DNA from: Pseudomonadota bacterium
GTDB taxonomy: Bacteria > Pseudomonadota > Alphaproteobacteria > Reyranellales > Reyranellaceae
NCBI GenBank assembly: GCA_018242505.1
Contig: JAFEBU010000006.1
Span: 1 to 41,481 of the forward strand
Direction of reading: 5' to 3'
DNA: 41,481 nt
Part shown: positions 16,076 through 26,396 of the stretch, in pieces
How the letters are laid out: each line of letters opens with the position of its first letter
Numbering within the stretch: position 1 is the first letter of the stretch
The notes under the pieces: model-generated
What the model was told of the DNA's origin: nothing
Database searches by the model: none
What the model saw: the letters and a program-made list of their open reading frames with translations, nothing else
Made by a program: the position numbers and the translations under genes

Positions 16076-17677
16076 TCACCCTCCGAGAACGCGCCTGTGC
16101 AGGCGGCTGATCGCGTCGAGCGACGACAGGATCGCACCTTCCTGCCAGGCGGGAATATAGGATGCATGTTCGCCGGCCAGCACGATGCGGCCGTTGATCT
16201 GGCAGAGATCGTCGTAATGTGCCTTCCGTGCCTCCTCCGTCCAGTCTCCGGCGCAGCCGAGCGTGAACGGCGAGCGATGCCAGGCGACAGAGATGCCGGT
16301 CTCGAATTCGGTCCTGTATTGCGGATGGATTTGCGCCCCGAAGTCGACGGCCCGCCTCACCCGCTCGTCCGGCGTCATGGCCGTGAATTCATAGGAGTTC
16401 GGGCCGTTCCAGGTGTAACAGCCCAGCAGCACACCCTTGCCGATCGAGTTGTAGTCGGTGCTGGGATAGGAAATCTGCCGAATCGGCAGGTCGGTGTAGC
16501 TGATACCGCCGTAAATGGCGTCATCCTCTTCCCAGAACCGGCGCTTGAACTGCAGGCCGATCTTGACCGAGGAGGCGTATGGAACCGCCGCGATCGCCGC
16601 TTTCATGGCGTCGCCGACCTGGATGTCGATCTGACTGAGGATGGTGAGCGGAATGGTGCACACGCACCAATCGGCACTTGCCTTCTGCACGGCGCCAGGG
16701 GTCTTCGCATCCTCATAGAAGGCTGTCACGCCCTTGTCGTTCTGCTCGATCCTCGTAACCTTGGCGTTGTACGTGATCAGCTCGCCGACCTGCTTGGCGA
16801 ACGCCTCGCCGATTCGTCCCATGCCACCGACGGGCTGGAACATGGTGGTCTGGAACTCGTAAAGCGTGAACGACATCAGGCTGAGCCACAGACGTGACCG
16901 CAGGATGTCCGGCAAACCGATGATCTGGCCTGGGACCGGCTCGGCGCCAAGCCCGCCACCAGGATCCTTGGCGTAGCCCCGGAATTCTGCGCTCAGGTCG
17001 CCTGCCTTGTAGGCATAATTCTTGTCGAGGGCTCCCCAGGATCGGAGGGCCTGGAGCAGGATCTCCTGATCCTCTTTAGTGACGGCTTCATCCAGATCGC
17101 CCTTCCGCACCGCCTTGGCCAAAAGTTCGGACGTTTGGCCCTGGAAGTCGGTCTTGATCTCGCGGATGCGCTGGGGCTTGCCGTCGAACGCCTTGGCCGA
17201 ATGCAGGAACGCATTGTGGTTAAGCTGCTGGAACGGCTCCAACGCGACGCCGAGCCGCTTGCAATAGTCGAGAAGCCCGTTGTGATGATAGGGAATGCGC
17301 CATGGGCCGGGATTGAGATAGAGGCCCTGGTCGAACTCGCATTTCTGGGTGGCGCCGCCCAGCTCGGTGTAGGTATCGCCGCCGCGCAACGACCAGTTGC
17401 GGCCACCGGCGCGGCTGTTGAATTCGAGGATCTTCACCTTGTAGCCGGCCTGGCGCAATTCCAATGCCGCCGTCATCCCGGCCAGTCCGGCCCCGAGGAT
17501 CAGAACGGACGCGCCCTTGGGATCGCCTTCCAGCTTGATCGGCCCCCTGTAGCCGGACTCGGCAGCATAGCCCAGGCTGGTCATCGCCTGATACATCGCC
17601 GCGCTGCCCGCTGTGAGGCCAATCAGCTTCAGCAGGTCGCGGCGGCTCATCCCGTCATCCGGTCGCTCTGGCAGCAT
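16076..17677 (-). CDS. Tat-exported flavin amine oxidase, L-amino-acid oxidase type
   Basis: A 533-residue flavoprotein of the monoamine oxidase/L-amino-acid oxidase superfamily. SRRDLLKLIG (11-20) is a twin-arginine signal, so the folded FAD protein should be exported. The FAD dinucleotide motif is GAGLAG (62-67), followed by EFNSRAGGRNWSLRGG and the C-terminal FAD block GEHASYIPAWQEGAI. The segment GLYLNPGPWRIPYHH resembles the L-amino-acid oxidase stretch whose arginine holds the substrate carboxylate (here R127), favouring an amino acid over a simple amine. The ATG at 17677 follows a GGGAG site; the upstream open frame adds 13 residues without support. Cytochrome c and RidA genes follow at once, suggesting a dehydrogenase that donates electrons to cytochrome rather than to oxygen. 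The substrate side chain is unknown. Confidence 0.88.
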   Translation of the reverse strand: MLPERPDDGMSRRDLLKLIGLTAGSAAMYQAMTSLGYAAESGYRGPIKLEGDPKGASVLILGAGLAGMTAALELRQAGYKVKILEFNSRAGGRNWSLRGGDTYTELGGATQKCEFDQGLYLNPGPWRIPYHHNGLLDYCKRLGVALEPFQQLNHNAFLHSAKAFDGKPQRIREIKTDFQGQTSELLAKAVRKGDLDEAVTKEDQEILLQALRSWGALDKNYAYKAGDLSAEFRGYAKDPGGGLGAEPVPGQIIGLPDILRSRLWLSLMSFTLYEFQTTMFQPVGGMGRIGEAFAKQVGELITYNAKVTRIEQNDKGVTAFYEDAKTPGAVQKASADWCVCTIPLTILSQIDIQVGDAMKAAIAAVPYASSVKIGLQFKRRFWEEDDAIYGGISYTDLPIRQISYPSTDYNSIGKGVLLGCYTWNGPNSYEFTAMTPDERVRRAVDFGAQIHPQYRTEFETGISVAWHRSPFTLGCAGDWTEEARKAHYDDLCQINGRIVLAGEHASYIPAWQEGAILSSLDAISRLHRRVLGG

Positions 17678-17773
17678 TGCTCTCCCTCGATATGCCCGAG
17701 AAATGCAGACTGGCAATCACCGGAGAATGCGATCGATGCAATCGGCGGGAAAGGCCTTTGCCGCAGATGCCAG

Positions 17774-20455
<2,682 letters not shown>

Positions 20456-20470
20456 TGCTAGCCTTATAAC

Positions 20471-20500
20471 GAAAAACGCCACGGAGGACCCCGTGGCGTT
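20471..20500 (-). terminator. Rho-independent terminator between popZ and valS
   Basis: AACGCCACGG and CCGTGGCGTT form a perfect 10-bp stem around a six-base loop (20475-20500). On the minus strand the hairpin is followed by TTTTTC, a proper U-tract. It sits 22 bp after the popZ stop, so it should end the PIMT-like/tolC/popZ message before valS. Confidence 0.88.
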
Positions 20501-20522
20501 CAGTCGATGAAGTTGCCCCGGG

Positions 20523-21086
20523 TCAGCGGCGGGTCAGCCTGACGATCTCGCGCTCGACATACCGCTCGACGATCGGCGGCAGGTTGCGGTCGAGCCAATC
20601 CTTCAGCATCGGACGCAGCATTTCCTTGACCATGTCCTCGATGGTCTTGCCCGTCTGGCCGACAGATGGGCCGGCCTCGGAGGCTCTCGGCGGTGGCACA
20701 CTGTCCTGGACCGCCTGGTTCAGGCGCTCGAAGGCAGAGCTTGTTGCTCCGGCGACAGAGGATCCGATCAAGGGTTCGGAAGATTCGCTGTGGGATTGGG
20801 ACATTTCTGGGGCACTCACAGGGTCGATGCGCGGAAGAGGAATAGGCGTGGGCTGGGACTCGGAAACGACAGGGTCTTCGATCAGGTCGGTCAGGAGCAG
20901 GACGTCGTCGTTTTTCCTCGGTTCCACGGAGATGGACGGAGGAATCGGTGGGACGACGGCGGAGTCACGCTGCAGCGGCGCCTCGCCGACCTGCGCGCGC
21001 GCTTCGTCGTCTGAAATGATCTTTCGAATGGACGCCAGGATGTCGTCCATCGATGGATCGTTGTTCGGGCTACGGCCATTGCTCAT
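20523..21086 (-). CDS. popZ: PopZ-type polar organising protein (DUF2497)
   Basis: A 187-residue protein with the two conserved ends of alphaproteobacterial PopZ. The N-terminal helix is PSMDDILASIRKIISDD, the hub region that binds ParB, ZitP and other clients. The C-terminal oligomerisation helices are TIEDMVKEMLRPMLKDWL and NLPPIVERYVEREIVRL. Between them lies a low-complexity Pro/Ser/acidic linker of roughly 110 residues, which controls condensate fluidity in Caulobacter PopZ. The ATG at 21086 is chosen because it gives the normal N-terminus; eight further upstream codons overlap the tolC-like gene. It sits 7 bp after the tolC-like gene and ahead of a strong terminator. In alphaproteobacteria popZ next to valS is a common order. 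Confidence 0.92.
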   Translation of the reverse strand: MSNGRSPNNDPSMDDILASIRKIISDDEARAQVGEAPLQRDSAVVPPIPPSISVEPRKNDDVLLLTDLIEDPVVSESQPTPIPLPRIDPVSAPEMSQSHSESSEPLIGSSVAGATSSAFERLNQAVQDSVPPPRASEAGPSVGQTGKTIEDMVKEMLRPMLKDWLDRNLPPIVERYVEREIVRLTRR

Positions 21087-21093
21087 TATGCGA

Positions 21094-22500
21094 CTACTTC
21101 CCGGAATCACTGCTCCCGTCGCCGATCCAGCGGGAGCCTACTTCCTTATAATACTTCTCCTCGTCATAATATTCGACAGGCAATCCAAGGGAACGAGCCG
21201 TCAGACGGCCGATCCCCGAAAGGACACCGTAGTAGCTCACCTGCGTGTCATGACGCGCCTGGAGGAGATTTACTTGGGAGTTCAGCAATTCCTGCTCGGC
21301 ATTCAAGACGTCGAGGGTCGTCCGGGAGCCCACCAGAGCCTCCTGACGAACACCGTTTAACGCGACCTCGTTGGCTCGGACCTGCGCCTCGAAGGATAGT
21401 ACCCGCGAGCGGGCCGAATCGAGGTTGCGCCAGGCCCGGATAACGGTCTCGGCGGCCTGCCGTCGGGCGCTGTCGAGTTCGTTGCGGCGCTGGCCGACGA
21501 GCTGCTTGGCCTGTCGTATTGCCGACCATTCGCTGCCGTTCTGGTAGATGGGCACCGTGGCCTGCAGGCGGACACCATACTGATAATACCGGTCGCCCGG
21601 CACCTGGACCTCGGACTGGTTCTGGATGAAGCCGGTAAGGTTGATCTGTGGCAGCAGATTGGCCACCGCACTGTTGACGCCGTAGCTTGCCGCCGCGATG
21701 CGATGCTGCGCGCTCACTGCTTTCGGACCGTTGTCCATGGCCAACATCACGCATTCATCTTCGGTCGACGGCAACGCACCGATCAAGGGCAGGTCGGCCA
21801 GCTTGCCCGGCTTCATGCCGATCTGATGCTGGAAAGCCGCCTCGTCGATACGCACTTGCGCCTGGGCCTGGACAAGATCGGCCTTCGCCTGCTCAAGGCG
21901 GGCCTCGGCCTGTGACACGTCGGTGATCGTGAGTTCACCAACCCGAAAACGCTCACGAGTGGCATCGAGTTGTTCTACCAGGACGCGCACATTGTTGCGC
22001 CGGGCATCGACGATGCCGACGTCCTGCAGGAGATCGGCATAGGCTTGCACCGAATTCAGCAGGACCGTTTGCTCGGTATCGGCCAGCTGTGCCCGCTGGG
22101 CCTGGATATTGGCCTGGGCGGCCTTGGTGTCGGCAATCGTCTTGCCACCGCGAAACAGGGGCTGGGTCACGGACAGAAGTGTCGTTCTGCCGTTCAGGAG
22201 GAATGTCGAGTTGGACCTGACGACCGGGATCGAGTCGGCCTCGATCTTGTTGTATTCGACCGACAAAGTGATCTTTGGCCGCCAATTGGCGACCGCTTGC
22301 GACAATGTCTCGTCCGTCTGGCGCAGGACCGCTCGCCCCGCCAGCAGATCGGGATTGCTGTTGTAGGTACTCGACAGAGCCTCGATCAGGCTCTGGCCCC
22401 AAGCAGCGGACCCCGTGCCGAGCCCTATGGCCAGCGCGCCCACGGCTACGGCGCAAGCGCGCATCAAGGTCGGCCGGCGACCCATTGAACTAACCCCCAT
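21094..22500 (-). CDS. tolC: TolC-family outer-membrane efflux channel
   Basis: A 468-residue protein with a signal peptide (residues 1 to about 36, ending AAWG) and two OEP repeats of long heptad-rich helices, as in trimeric TolC channels that serve RND efflux pumps and type I secretion. Visible family blocks are YNSNPDLLAGRAVLRQTDE, TQPLFRGGKT, VGELTITDVSQAEARLEQA in the first repeat and VPIYQNGSEWSAIRQAKQ, EALVGSRTTLDVLNAEQEL in the second. The C-terminus is acidic and Ser-rich. The ATG at 22500 has AGGAAA just before it; an ATG at 22485 with GGGGG upstream is equally plausible and changes only the signal peptide. It follows the PIMT-like gene, the conserved order in many alphaproteobacteria. 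Confidence 0.93.
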   Translation of the reverse strand: MGVSSMGRRPTLMRACAVAVGALAIGLGTGSAAWGQSLIEALSSTYNSNPDLLAGRAVLRQTDETLSQAVANWRPKITLSVEYNKIEADSIPVVRSNSTFLLNGRTTLLSVTQPLFRGGKTIADTKAAQANIQAQRAQLADTEQTVLLNSVQAYADLLQDVGIVDARRNNVRVLVEQLDATRERFRVGELTITDVSQAEARLEQAKADLVQAQAQVRIDEAAFQHQIGMKPGKLADLPLIGALPSTEDECVMLAMDNGPKAVSAQHRIAAASYGVNSAVANLLPQINLTGFIQNQSEVQVPGDRYYQYGVRLQATVPIYQNGSEWSAIRQAKQLVGQRRNELDSARRQAAETVIRAWRNLDSARSRVLSFEAQVRANEVALNGVRQEALVGSRTTLDVLNAEQELLNSQVNLLQARHDTQVSYYGVLSGIGRLTARSLGLPVEYYDEEKYYKEVGSRWIGDGSSDSGK

Positions 22501-22568
22501 TTTCCTGCCAACCCTATCATCGCCAGGACGCCCCCGATAGTGTTGTCCGAGACCTGCGACGGCCGCCG

Positions 22569-23228
22569 TCAGAAGCTGAAGCGCTGCGGGGGTGCGAAGC
22601 CCGGCAGAATCGGCGTACCGGCATCGAACAGCGGACGTCCGGAAGTGACGGTGCCTTCCCTCATCATGAGCTGGGCAACCCCCAGGATCTCGTTTGAACC
22701 GGCTACAACGGTGGCGAGCCGTCCACCTTCGGCGAGCTGATCGAGGATCGCCTGCGGAATCTCCCGTACCGCCCCTTCGATCAAGATGTTGTCATAGGGT
22801 GCCATTGCCGGCACTCCCGCTTCCATCGGGCCTACGACCTGCTGGACATTATCGATCCGCAACGCCTTCATGGTTTGCTCGGCCGAACCAGCCAGGGCGG
22901 CGTCGCTCTCGAGGGCGACCACGCTCTTCACCAATCGCGACAGCAAGGCGGCACCGTAGCCCCGTCCAGATGCCACCACGAGCGCCTTGCCGTCCATCGT
23001 TGGCTGGAGGGTCTGGATCAGCCGCGCCAAGACCATGGGCTCCATCAGGAACCGCCCCCCGCCAATCGGTACGTCGTCGTCCGCATAGGCAACCGACCTC
23101 AATCCATCCGGCAGGAAGCGCTCCCGCGGCAGATCGGCGATGGCGGCGAGCAGCGCAGTATTGGTCACCCGGTTGGGCCGAAGCTGACCGTCGATCATAT
23201 TGCGGCGCGCGAGCGCGAAATCCGTCAT
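22569..23228 (-). CDS. Protein-L-isoaspartate methyltransferase-like protein with degenerate SAM motif
   Basis: A 219-residue protein whose N-terminus (ARRNMIDGQLRPNRVTN, then LPRERFLPDGLRSVAYADDDVPIG) matches the PIMT family that repairs isoaspartyl residues. However, motif I, normally a D/E-x-G-x-G-x-G SAM loop, reads ALVVASGRGYGAALL, lacking the acidic residue and the first glycine. The later YDNILIEGAVREIPQAIL and RLATVVAG blocks are typical of the branch found next to tolC in alphaproteobacteria. The ATG at 23228 has GGGGG upstream; the frame continues upstream into the tRNA-Cys promoter region but is not supported. A promoter with TTGACG and TATAAG lies just upstream. It may bind SAM weakly or have another role; the family call is firm, the repair activity is not. 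Confidence 0.8.
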   Translation of the reverse strand: MTDFALARRNMIDGQLRPNRVTNTALLAAIADLPRERFLPDGLRSVAYADDDVPIGGGRFLMEPMVLARLIQTLQPTMDGKALVVASGRGYGAALLSRLVKSVVALESDAALAGSAEQTMKALRIDNVQQVVGPMEAGVPAMAPYDNILIEGAVREIPQAILDQLAEGGRLATVVAGSNEILGVAQLMMREGTVTSGRPLFDAGTPILPGFAPPQRFSF

Positions 23229-23252
23229 CGGCTGCCCCCAAATGTTGTATTG

Positions 23253-23282
23253 CTTATAGGCGGATGGCCACGAGAGCGTCAA
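23253..23282 (-). promoter_or_regulatory. Sigma-70-type promoter for the PIMT-like/tolC/popZ unit
   Basis: On the minus strand, TTGACG (23277-23282) and TATAAG (23253-23258) are spaced by 18 bases, 24 bases before the start codon at 23228. Both boxes match five of six consensus bases. Confidence 0.6.
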
Positions 23283-23304
23283 AGGGCAGCGCGTCGCGCC
23301 TCGC

Positions 23305-23334
23305 TTGACCATACTCCCGGCCCATGCGTATAGC
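23305..23334 (+). promoter_or_regulatory. Sigma-70-type promoter for tRNA-Cys
   Basis: TTGACC (23305-23310) and TATAGC (23329-23334) with an 18-base spacer, ending 18 bases before the tRNA. It lies back to back with the minus-strand promoter at 23253-23282. Confidence 0.55.
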
Positions 23335-23352
23335 AGCGCCGTTTCTGCGGCC

Positions 23353-23426
23353 GGCCTGGTGGCAGAGTGGCTATGTAGCGGACTGCAAATCCGTCAATGC
23401 CGGTTCGATTCCGGCCCAGGCCTCCA
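23353..23426 (+). tRNA. tRNA-Cys (anticodon GCA)
   Basis: A 74-base cloverleaf. The acceptor stem GGCCTGG pairs with CCAGGCC, followed by discriminator T and an encoded CCA. The D arm is GCAGAGTGGCTATGTAGC, the anticodon loop is CTGCAAA with GCA at 23385-23387, and the T arm is CCGGTTCGATTCCGG. It is preceded by a good promoter. The window's cysteine-related genes (cysK, sseA, metC) lie downstream on the same strand. Confidence 0.96.
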
Positions 23427-23527
23427 CCGCGGTTTCGCTGCGGAAACGTCCCCCTTGCCTGCAAGCGGACACTCTGCCAAAAGTCCGCGCCTTCGCGAGC
23501 CGCATACCGCCGGCCGCGACCGATTTT

Positions 23528-23602
23528 TCCGGAGTAGCTCAGCGGTAGAGCAGGCGACTGTTAATCGCCGGGTCGCAGGTTCGAACCCTGCCTCCGGAGC
23601 CA
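23528..23602 (+). tRNA. tRNA-Asn (anticodon GTT)
   Basis: A 75-base cloverleaf. The acceptor TCCGGAG pairs with CTCCGGA, with discriminator G and an encoded CCA. The D arm is GCTCAGCGGTAGAGC, the anticodon loop is CTGTTAA with GTT at 23560-23562, and the T arm is GCAGGTTCGAACCCTGC. It lies 101 bases downstream of tRNA-Cys; the spacer has no gene. Both tRNAs may come from one precursor ended by the hairpin at 23609-23641. Confidence 0.96.
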
Positions 23603-23608
23603 CTTCAG

Positions 23609-23641
23609 CTACGGCGCGCCAGAACGAACGGCGCGCCGTAG
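23609..23641 (+). terminator. Terminator hairpin after tRNA-Asn
   Basis: CTACGGCGCGCC and GGCGCGCCGTAG form a perfect 12-bp stem around a nine-base loop, followed by TCGTTTCG. It begins seven bases after the tRNA CCA end. Confidence 0.8.
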
Positions 23642-23770
23642 TCGTTTCGGCAGGCTGATGCGAAGGCGCGTGGAGGGACCACGACGCGCTCCGGGTCGAC
23701 CGAGCTCCTCTCGCCAGTGCGCCGATGTTGGGCTATCGAGCGGCTCCCCCAGAGTTCGCGGAGCCACTCA

Positions 23771-24385
23771 ATGAACCAGTCCCATCTGCCGAACGAGACC
23801 GCCGAGCTGGTCCGAAGCGAGGTGGCGTTCCAGGGATATTTCAAGGTGGTCCGCTACTTCTTCCGCCATGGGCTGCACCAGGGCGGCCAGAGCAAGGTCA
23901 TCAGCCGCGAGGTGTTCGAGCGCGGCCAGGCGGCCGCAGTCCTCCCTTATGATCCTGTCCGCGATGAGGTCGTGCTGATCCGCCAGTTTCGTGCTGGGTC
24001 CTACGTTGCAGGCCGCCACCCGTTCACGTGGGAGACCGTTGCCGGCATCATCGAGCCTGGGGAAACGGCGGAGAAGCTGGTGCGCCGAGAGGCCGTCGAG
24101 GAAGCCGGCCTCACCGTAGCCGATCTCGTGCCAATGCAGAACGTGATGCTCACGCCCGGCGCCTGCTCCGAATCCTGCAGCATCTTTCTCGGCCGCGCCG
24201 ACACCGCCAGGGCCGGCGGTGTCTTCGGTCTCGAATCCGAAGGCGAAAACATCCTCGCCAAGGCGGTGCCATTCGCCGAAGCCTATGCCCTGGTCGACCG
24301 CGGCGAAGTGGACAATGCGGTCACCGTCATTGCACTGCAATGGCTTGCTCTTCATCGTGACGAGATGCGTCGGCGCTGGTCCTAG
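23771..24385 (+). CDS. NUDIX hydrolase, ADP-ribose pyrophosphatase type
   Basis: A 204-residue cytosolic protein. The Nudix box G-x5-E-x7-REUxEExGU is intact at 92-114 (GIIEPGETA, then RREAVEEAGLTV), providing the metal-binding glutamates. The N-terminal part (VVRYFFRHGL, QAAAVLPYDPVRDEVVLIRQFRAG) and the downstream LTPGACSESCSIFLGRAD block match NudF-type enzymes that cleave ADP-ribose to AMP and ribose 5-phosphate. The ATG at 23771 starts the recognisable domain; the open frame upstream has no support. It is the first of a run of plus-strand genes through 30895, with the next gene (cysK) 75 bp away. Confidence 0.92.
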   Translation: MNQSHLPNETAELVRSEVAFQGYFKVVRYFFRHGLHQGGQSKVISREVFERGQAAAVLPYDPVRDEVVLIRQFRAGSYVAGRHPFTWETVAGIIEPGETAEKLVRREAVEEAGLTVADLVPMQNVMLTPGACSESCSIFLGRADTARAGGVFGLESEGENILAKAVPFAEAYALVDRGEVDNAVTVIALQWLALHRDEMRRRWS

Positions 24386-24460
24386 CGGTTGCCTTCGCCC
24401 CTTGTCCCTGTCTACGGTCCATCGGGGAGCGAGCGCAGGGCCAGAAGAGCGAGTACCACC

Positions 24461-25462
24461 ATGAACGTCCGGTCGGGTTTCATCGAAAGTATCGGCAACA
24501 CGCCGCTGATCAAGCTGCGCGCGGCGTCGGAAGCCACCGGCTGCAATATCTACGGCAAGGCGGAGTTCCTCAATCCGGGCGGGTCGATCAAGGACCGTGC
24601 GGCACTTGCCATTATCGAGGACGCCGAGAAGCGCGGGCAGCTCCGGCCAGGCGGCGTTATCGTCGAAGGCACGGCCGGCAACACCGGTATCGGCATCGCG
24701 CTGGTCGCCAATGCGCGCGGCTACCGGTCGGTGATCGTGATGCCCGAGACGCAGAGCCAGGAAAAGAAGGATATGCTCAGGCTCTGCGGCGCCGACCTGC
24801 GTTTGGTGCCGGCCGTCCCCTACTCGAACCCTAACCACTACGCCCGCTACTCCGGCCGTCTCGCCGAAGAGATGGCCGGGAAAGAGCCGAACGGCGCGAT
24901 CTGGGCCAACCAGTTCGACAACGTGGCCAACCGCGACGGTCACTACCGCACGACCGGCCCAGAGATCTGGGAGCAGACGGGCGGCAAGGTCGACGGCTTC
25001 ACGTGCTCCGTCGGCAGCGGCGGCACGCTGGCCGGCGTTGCCCTCGCCCTCAAGGAACGCGATCCGAACGTGAAAATCGCCGTCAGTGATCCCATGGGTT
25101 CGGCGATCTACAGCTGGTTCGCCAAGGGCGAATTGAAGTCGGAGGGCAACTCGATCACCGAAGGCATCGGCCAGGGACGTGTGACCAGGAACCTCGAAGG
25201 CGCGCCCGTCGACCTGGCCTATCAGATCACGGATGAGGAGGCCCTGCCTGTCCTGTTCGACCTGATCGAGCATGAAGGGCTGGTGCTGGGCGGCTCGACG
25301 GCCATCAACGTCGTCGGCGCGATGCGACTGGCGCGCGATCTCGGCCCCGGCAAGACCATCATCACGATCCTCGCCGACGGCGGCCAACGCTACCAGTCCA
25401 AGCTCTTCAATCCTGCCTTCCTGCGCGAAAAGAAGCTGCCTGTGCCACCCTGGATGAAGTGA
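24461..25462 (+). CDS. cysK: Cysteine synthase (O-acetylserine sulfhydrylase)
   Basis: A 333-residue PLP enzyme that makes cysteine from O-acetylserine and sulfide. The N-terminus IESIGNTPLIKL, the PLP lysine K44 in LNPGGSIKDRAA and the glycine loop EGTAGNTGIGIALVA are clear. The central GSGGTLAGVA phosphate-binding loop and the late VLGGSTAINVVGAM block complete the fold. It is slightly longer than E. coli CysK, with a C-terminal extension (KKLPVPPWMK) seen in some alphaproteobacterial homologs. The ATG at 24461 starts the family-standard N-terminus. It lies 10 bp before the ribokinase-like gene; sseA and metC further downstream belong to the same sulfur theme. Confidence 0.94.
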   Translation: MNVRSGFIESIGNTPLIKLRAASEATGCNIYGKAEFLNPGGSIKDRAALAIIEDAEKRGQLRPGGVIVEGTAGNTGIGIALVANARGYRSVIVMPETQSQEKKDMLRLCGADLRLVPAVPYSNPNHYARYSGRLAEEMAGKEPNGAIWANQFDNVANRDGHYRTTGPEIWEQTGGKVDGFTCSVGSGGTLAGVALALKERDPNVKIAVSDPMGSAIYSWFAKGELKSEGNSITEGIGQGRVTRNLEGAPVDLAYQITDEEALPVLFDLIEHEGLVLGGSTAINVVGAMRLARDLGPGKTIITILADGGQRYQSKLFNPAFLREKKLPVPPWMK

Positions 25463-25472
25463 ACCACAACAC

Positions 25473-26387
25473 ATGAGCCGGGTGATCGTCTGCGGCAGCC
25501 TCAACATGGATGTCGTCGTGCAAAGCGTGCGGCGGCCCCGGCCCGGCGAAACGATGCTGGGTGCGGAAGTGGTGTTCCTGCCCGGCGGAAAAGGTCTCAA
25601 CCAGGCGATCGCGGCAGCGCGGCTCGGCCAGCCGACATCGATGTTCGGCGCAGTCGGTGACGATGCGTTCGGCGAGAGGCTGCGCGGCTTTCTTGCCGAC
25701 AACGACGTCGATACGCTCGGGCTTCATGTCGTACCGGGACAAGCCTCCGGATTGGCGCTCATCCAGGTGGCCGAGGGCGACAATGCGATTACCGTCGCCT
25801 CGGGCGCCAACCAATTTTTTCGCGAGACGATGGTGAGCACCGAGCCGCACTCCAACGAGGTGTGGGTGGCACAACTCGAGACGCCGCTCGAGGCGACAGG
25901 CATCGTCATGCACAAGGTGCGAAAGGCCGGTGCCTGCACCGTCCTCAACATGGCGCCTTTCCAGCCCTGCCCCGCCACGCTTCTGGAGTCGGTCGACGTG
26001 GCCGTACTGAACGAGATCGAGCTTGCCCAGGCGACAGACATGGCGATCAGTGCCGCAAGCCCGGTCTCGACGATCGTCGAAGCCTGCCACAAGCTTCGCA
26101 CCTCGGGTGCTCGCGCGGTGGTGGCAACACTCGGACCGCGCGGCGCCGTCGTCGTGACCGCCGAAAGCGCAACGCCCATTGCCGGCGCGAAGGCCGAGGT
26201 GGTCGATACGACCGGTGCGGGGGACTGCTTCGTCGGCGCTCTCGCTGCCCGACTGGCGACAGGCGTCGCAATTGTGGAGGCAGCCCGATATGCCAACGCC
26301 GCCGCGGCCTGTTCCGTCGAGCGGCTGGGTGCCGCGCCCTCCATGCCGACCGCCAAGGACGTTGCGGCACGTCTGACGAGCGCCTAA
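25473..26387 (+). CDS. rbsK: PfkB-family sugar kinase, ribokinase type
   Basis: A 304-residue kinase. Signatures are GSLNMDVV at the N-terminus, PGGKGLNQAIAAARLG (sugar-binding loop), GAVGDDAFGERL, and DTTGAGDCFVGALAARL near 248-264 with the catalytic Asp. These match ribokinase, which phosphorylates ribose to ribose 5-phosphate. No ribose transporter or rbsD is present, so another sugar or nucleoside substrate is possible. The gene starts 10 bp after cysK and ends 9 bp before the AlaX gene, suggesting co-transcription. The ribosome-binding site is weak. Confidence 0.88.
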   Translation: MSRVIVCGSLNMDVVVQSVRRPRPGETMLGAEVVFLPGGKGLNQAIAAARLGQPTSMFGAVGDDAFGERLRGFLADNDVDTLGLHVVPGQASGLALIQVAEGDNAITVASGANQFFRETMVSTEPHSNEVWVAQLETPLEATGIVMHKVRKAGACTVLNMAPFQPCPATLLESVDVAVLNEIELAQATDMAISAASPVSTIVEACHKLRTSGARAVVATLGPRGAVVVTAESATPIAGAKAEVVDTTGAGDCFVGALAARLATGVAIVEAARYANAAAACSVERLGAAPSMPTAKDVAARLTSA

Positions 26388-26396
26388 ATCCTGTAC

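Noticed and set aside
20456..20522. T-box or other riboswitch upstream of valS
   Set aside because: The gap is too short and its only structure is a terminator facing the end of popZ, followed directly by the valS leader.
23353..23602. tRNA pair as a possible integration site for a mobile element
   Set aside because: No integrase, no copy of a tRNA 3' end elsewhere in the window, and flanking genes are chromosomal housekeeping genes.
23768..25702. Minus-strand open frame of 644 codons opposite Nudix and cysK
   Set aside because: Spans two real genes on the other strand and has no recognisable domain; typical high-GC artefact.
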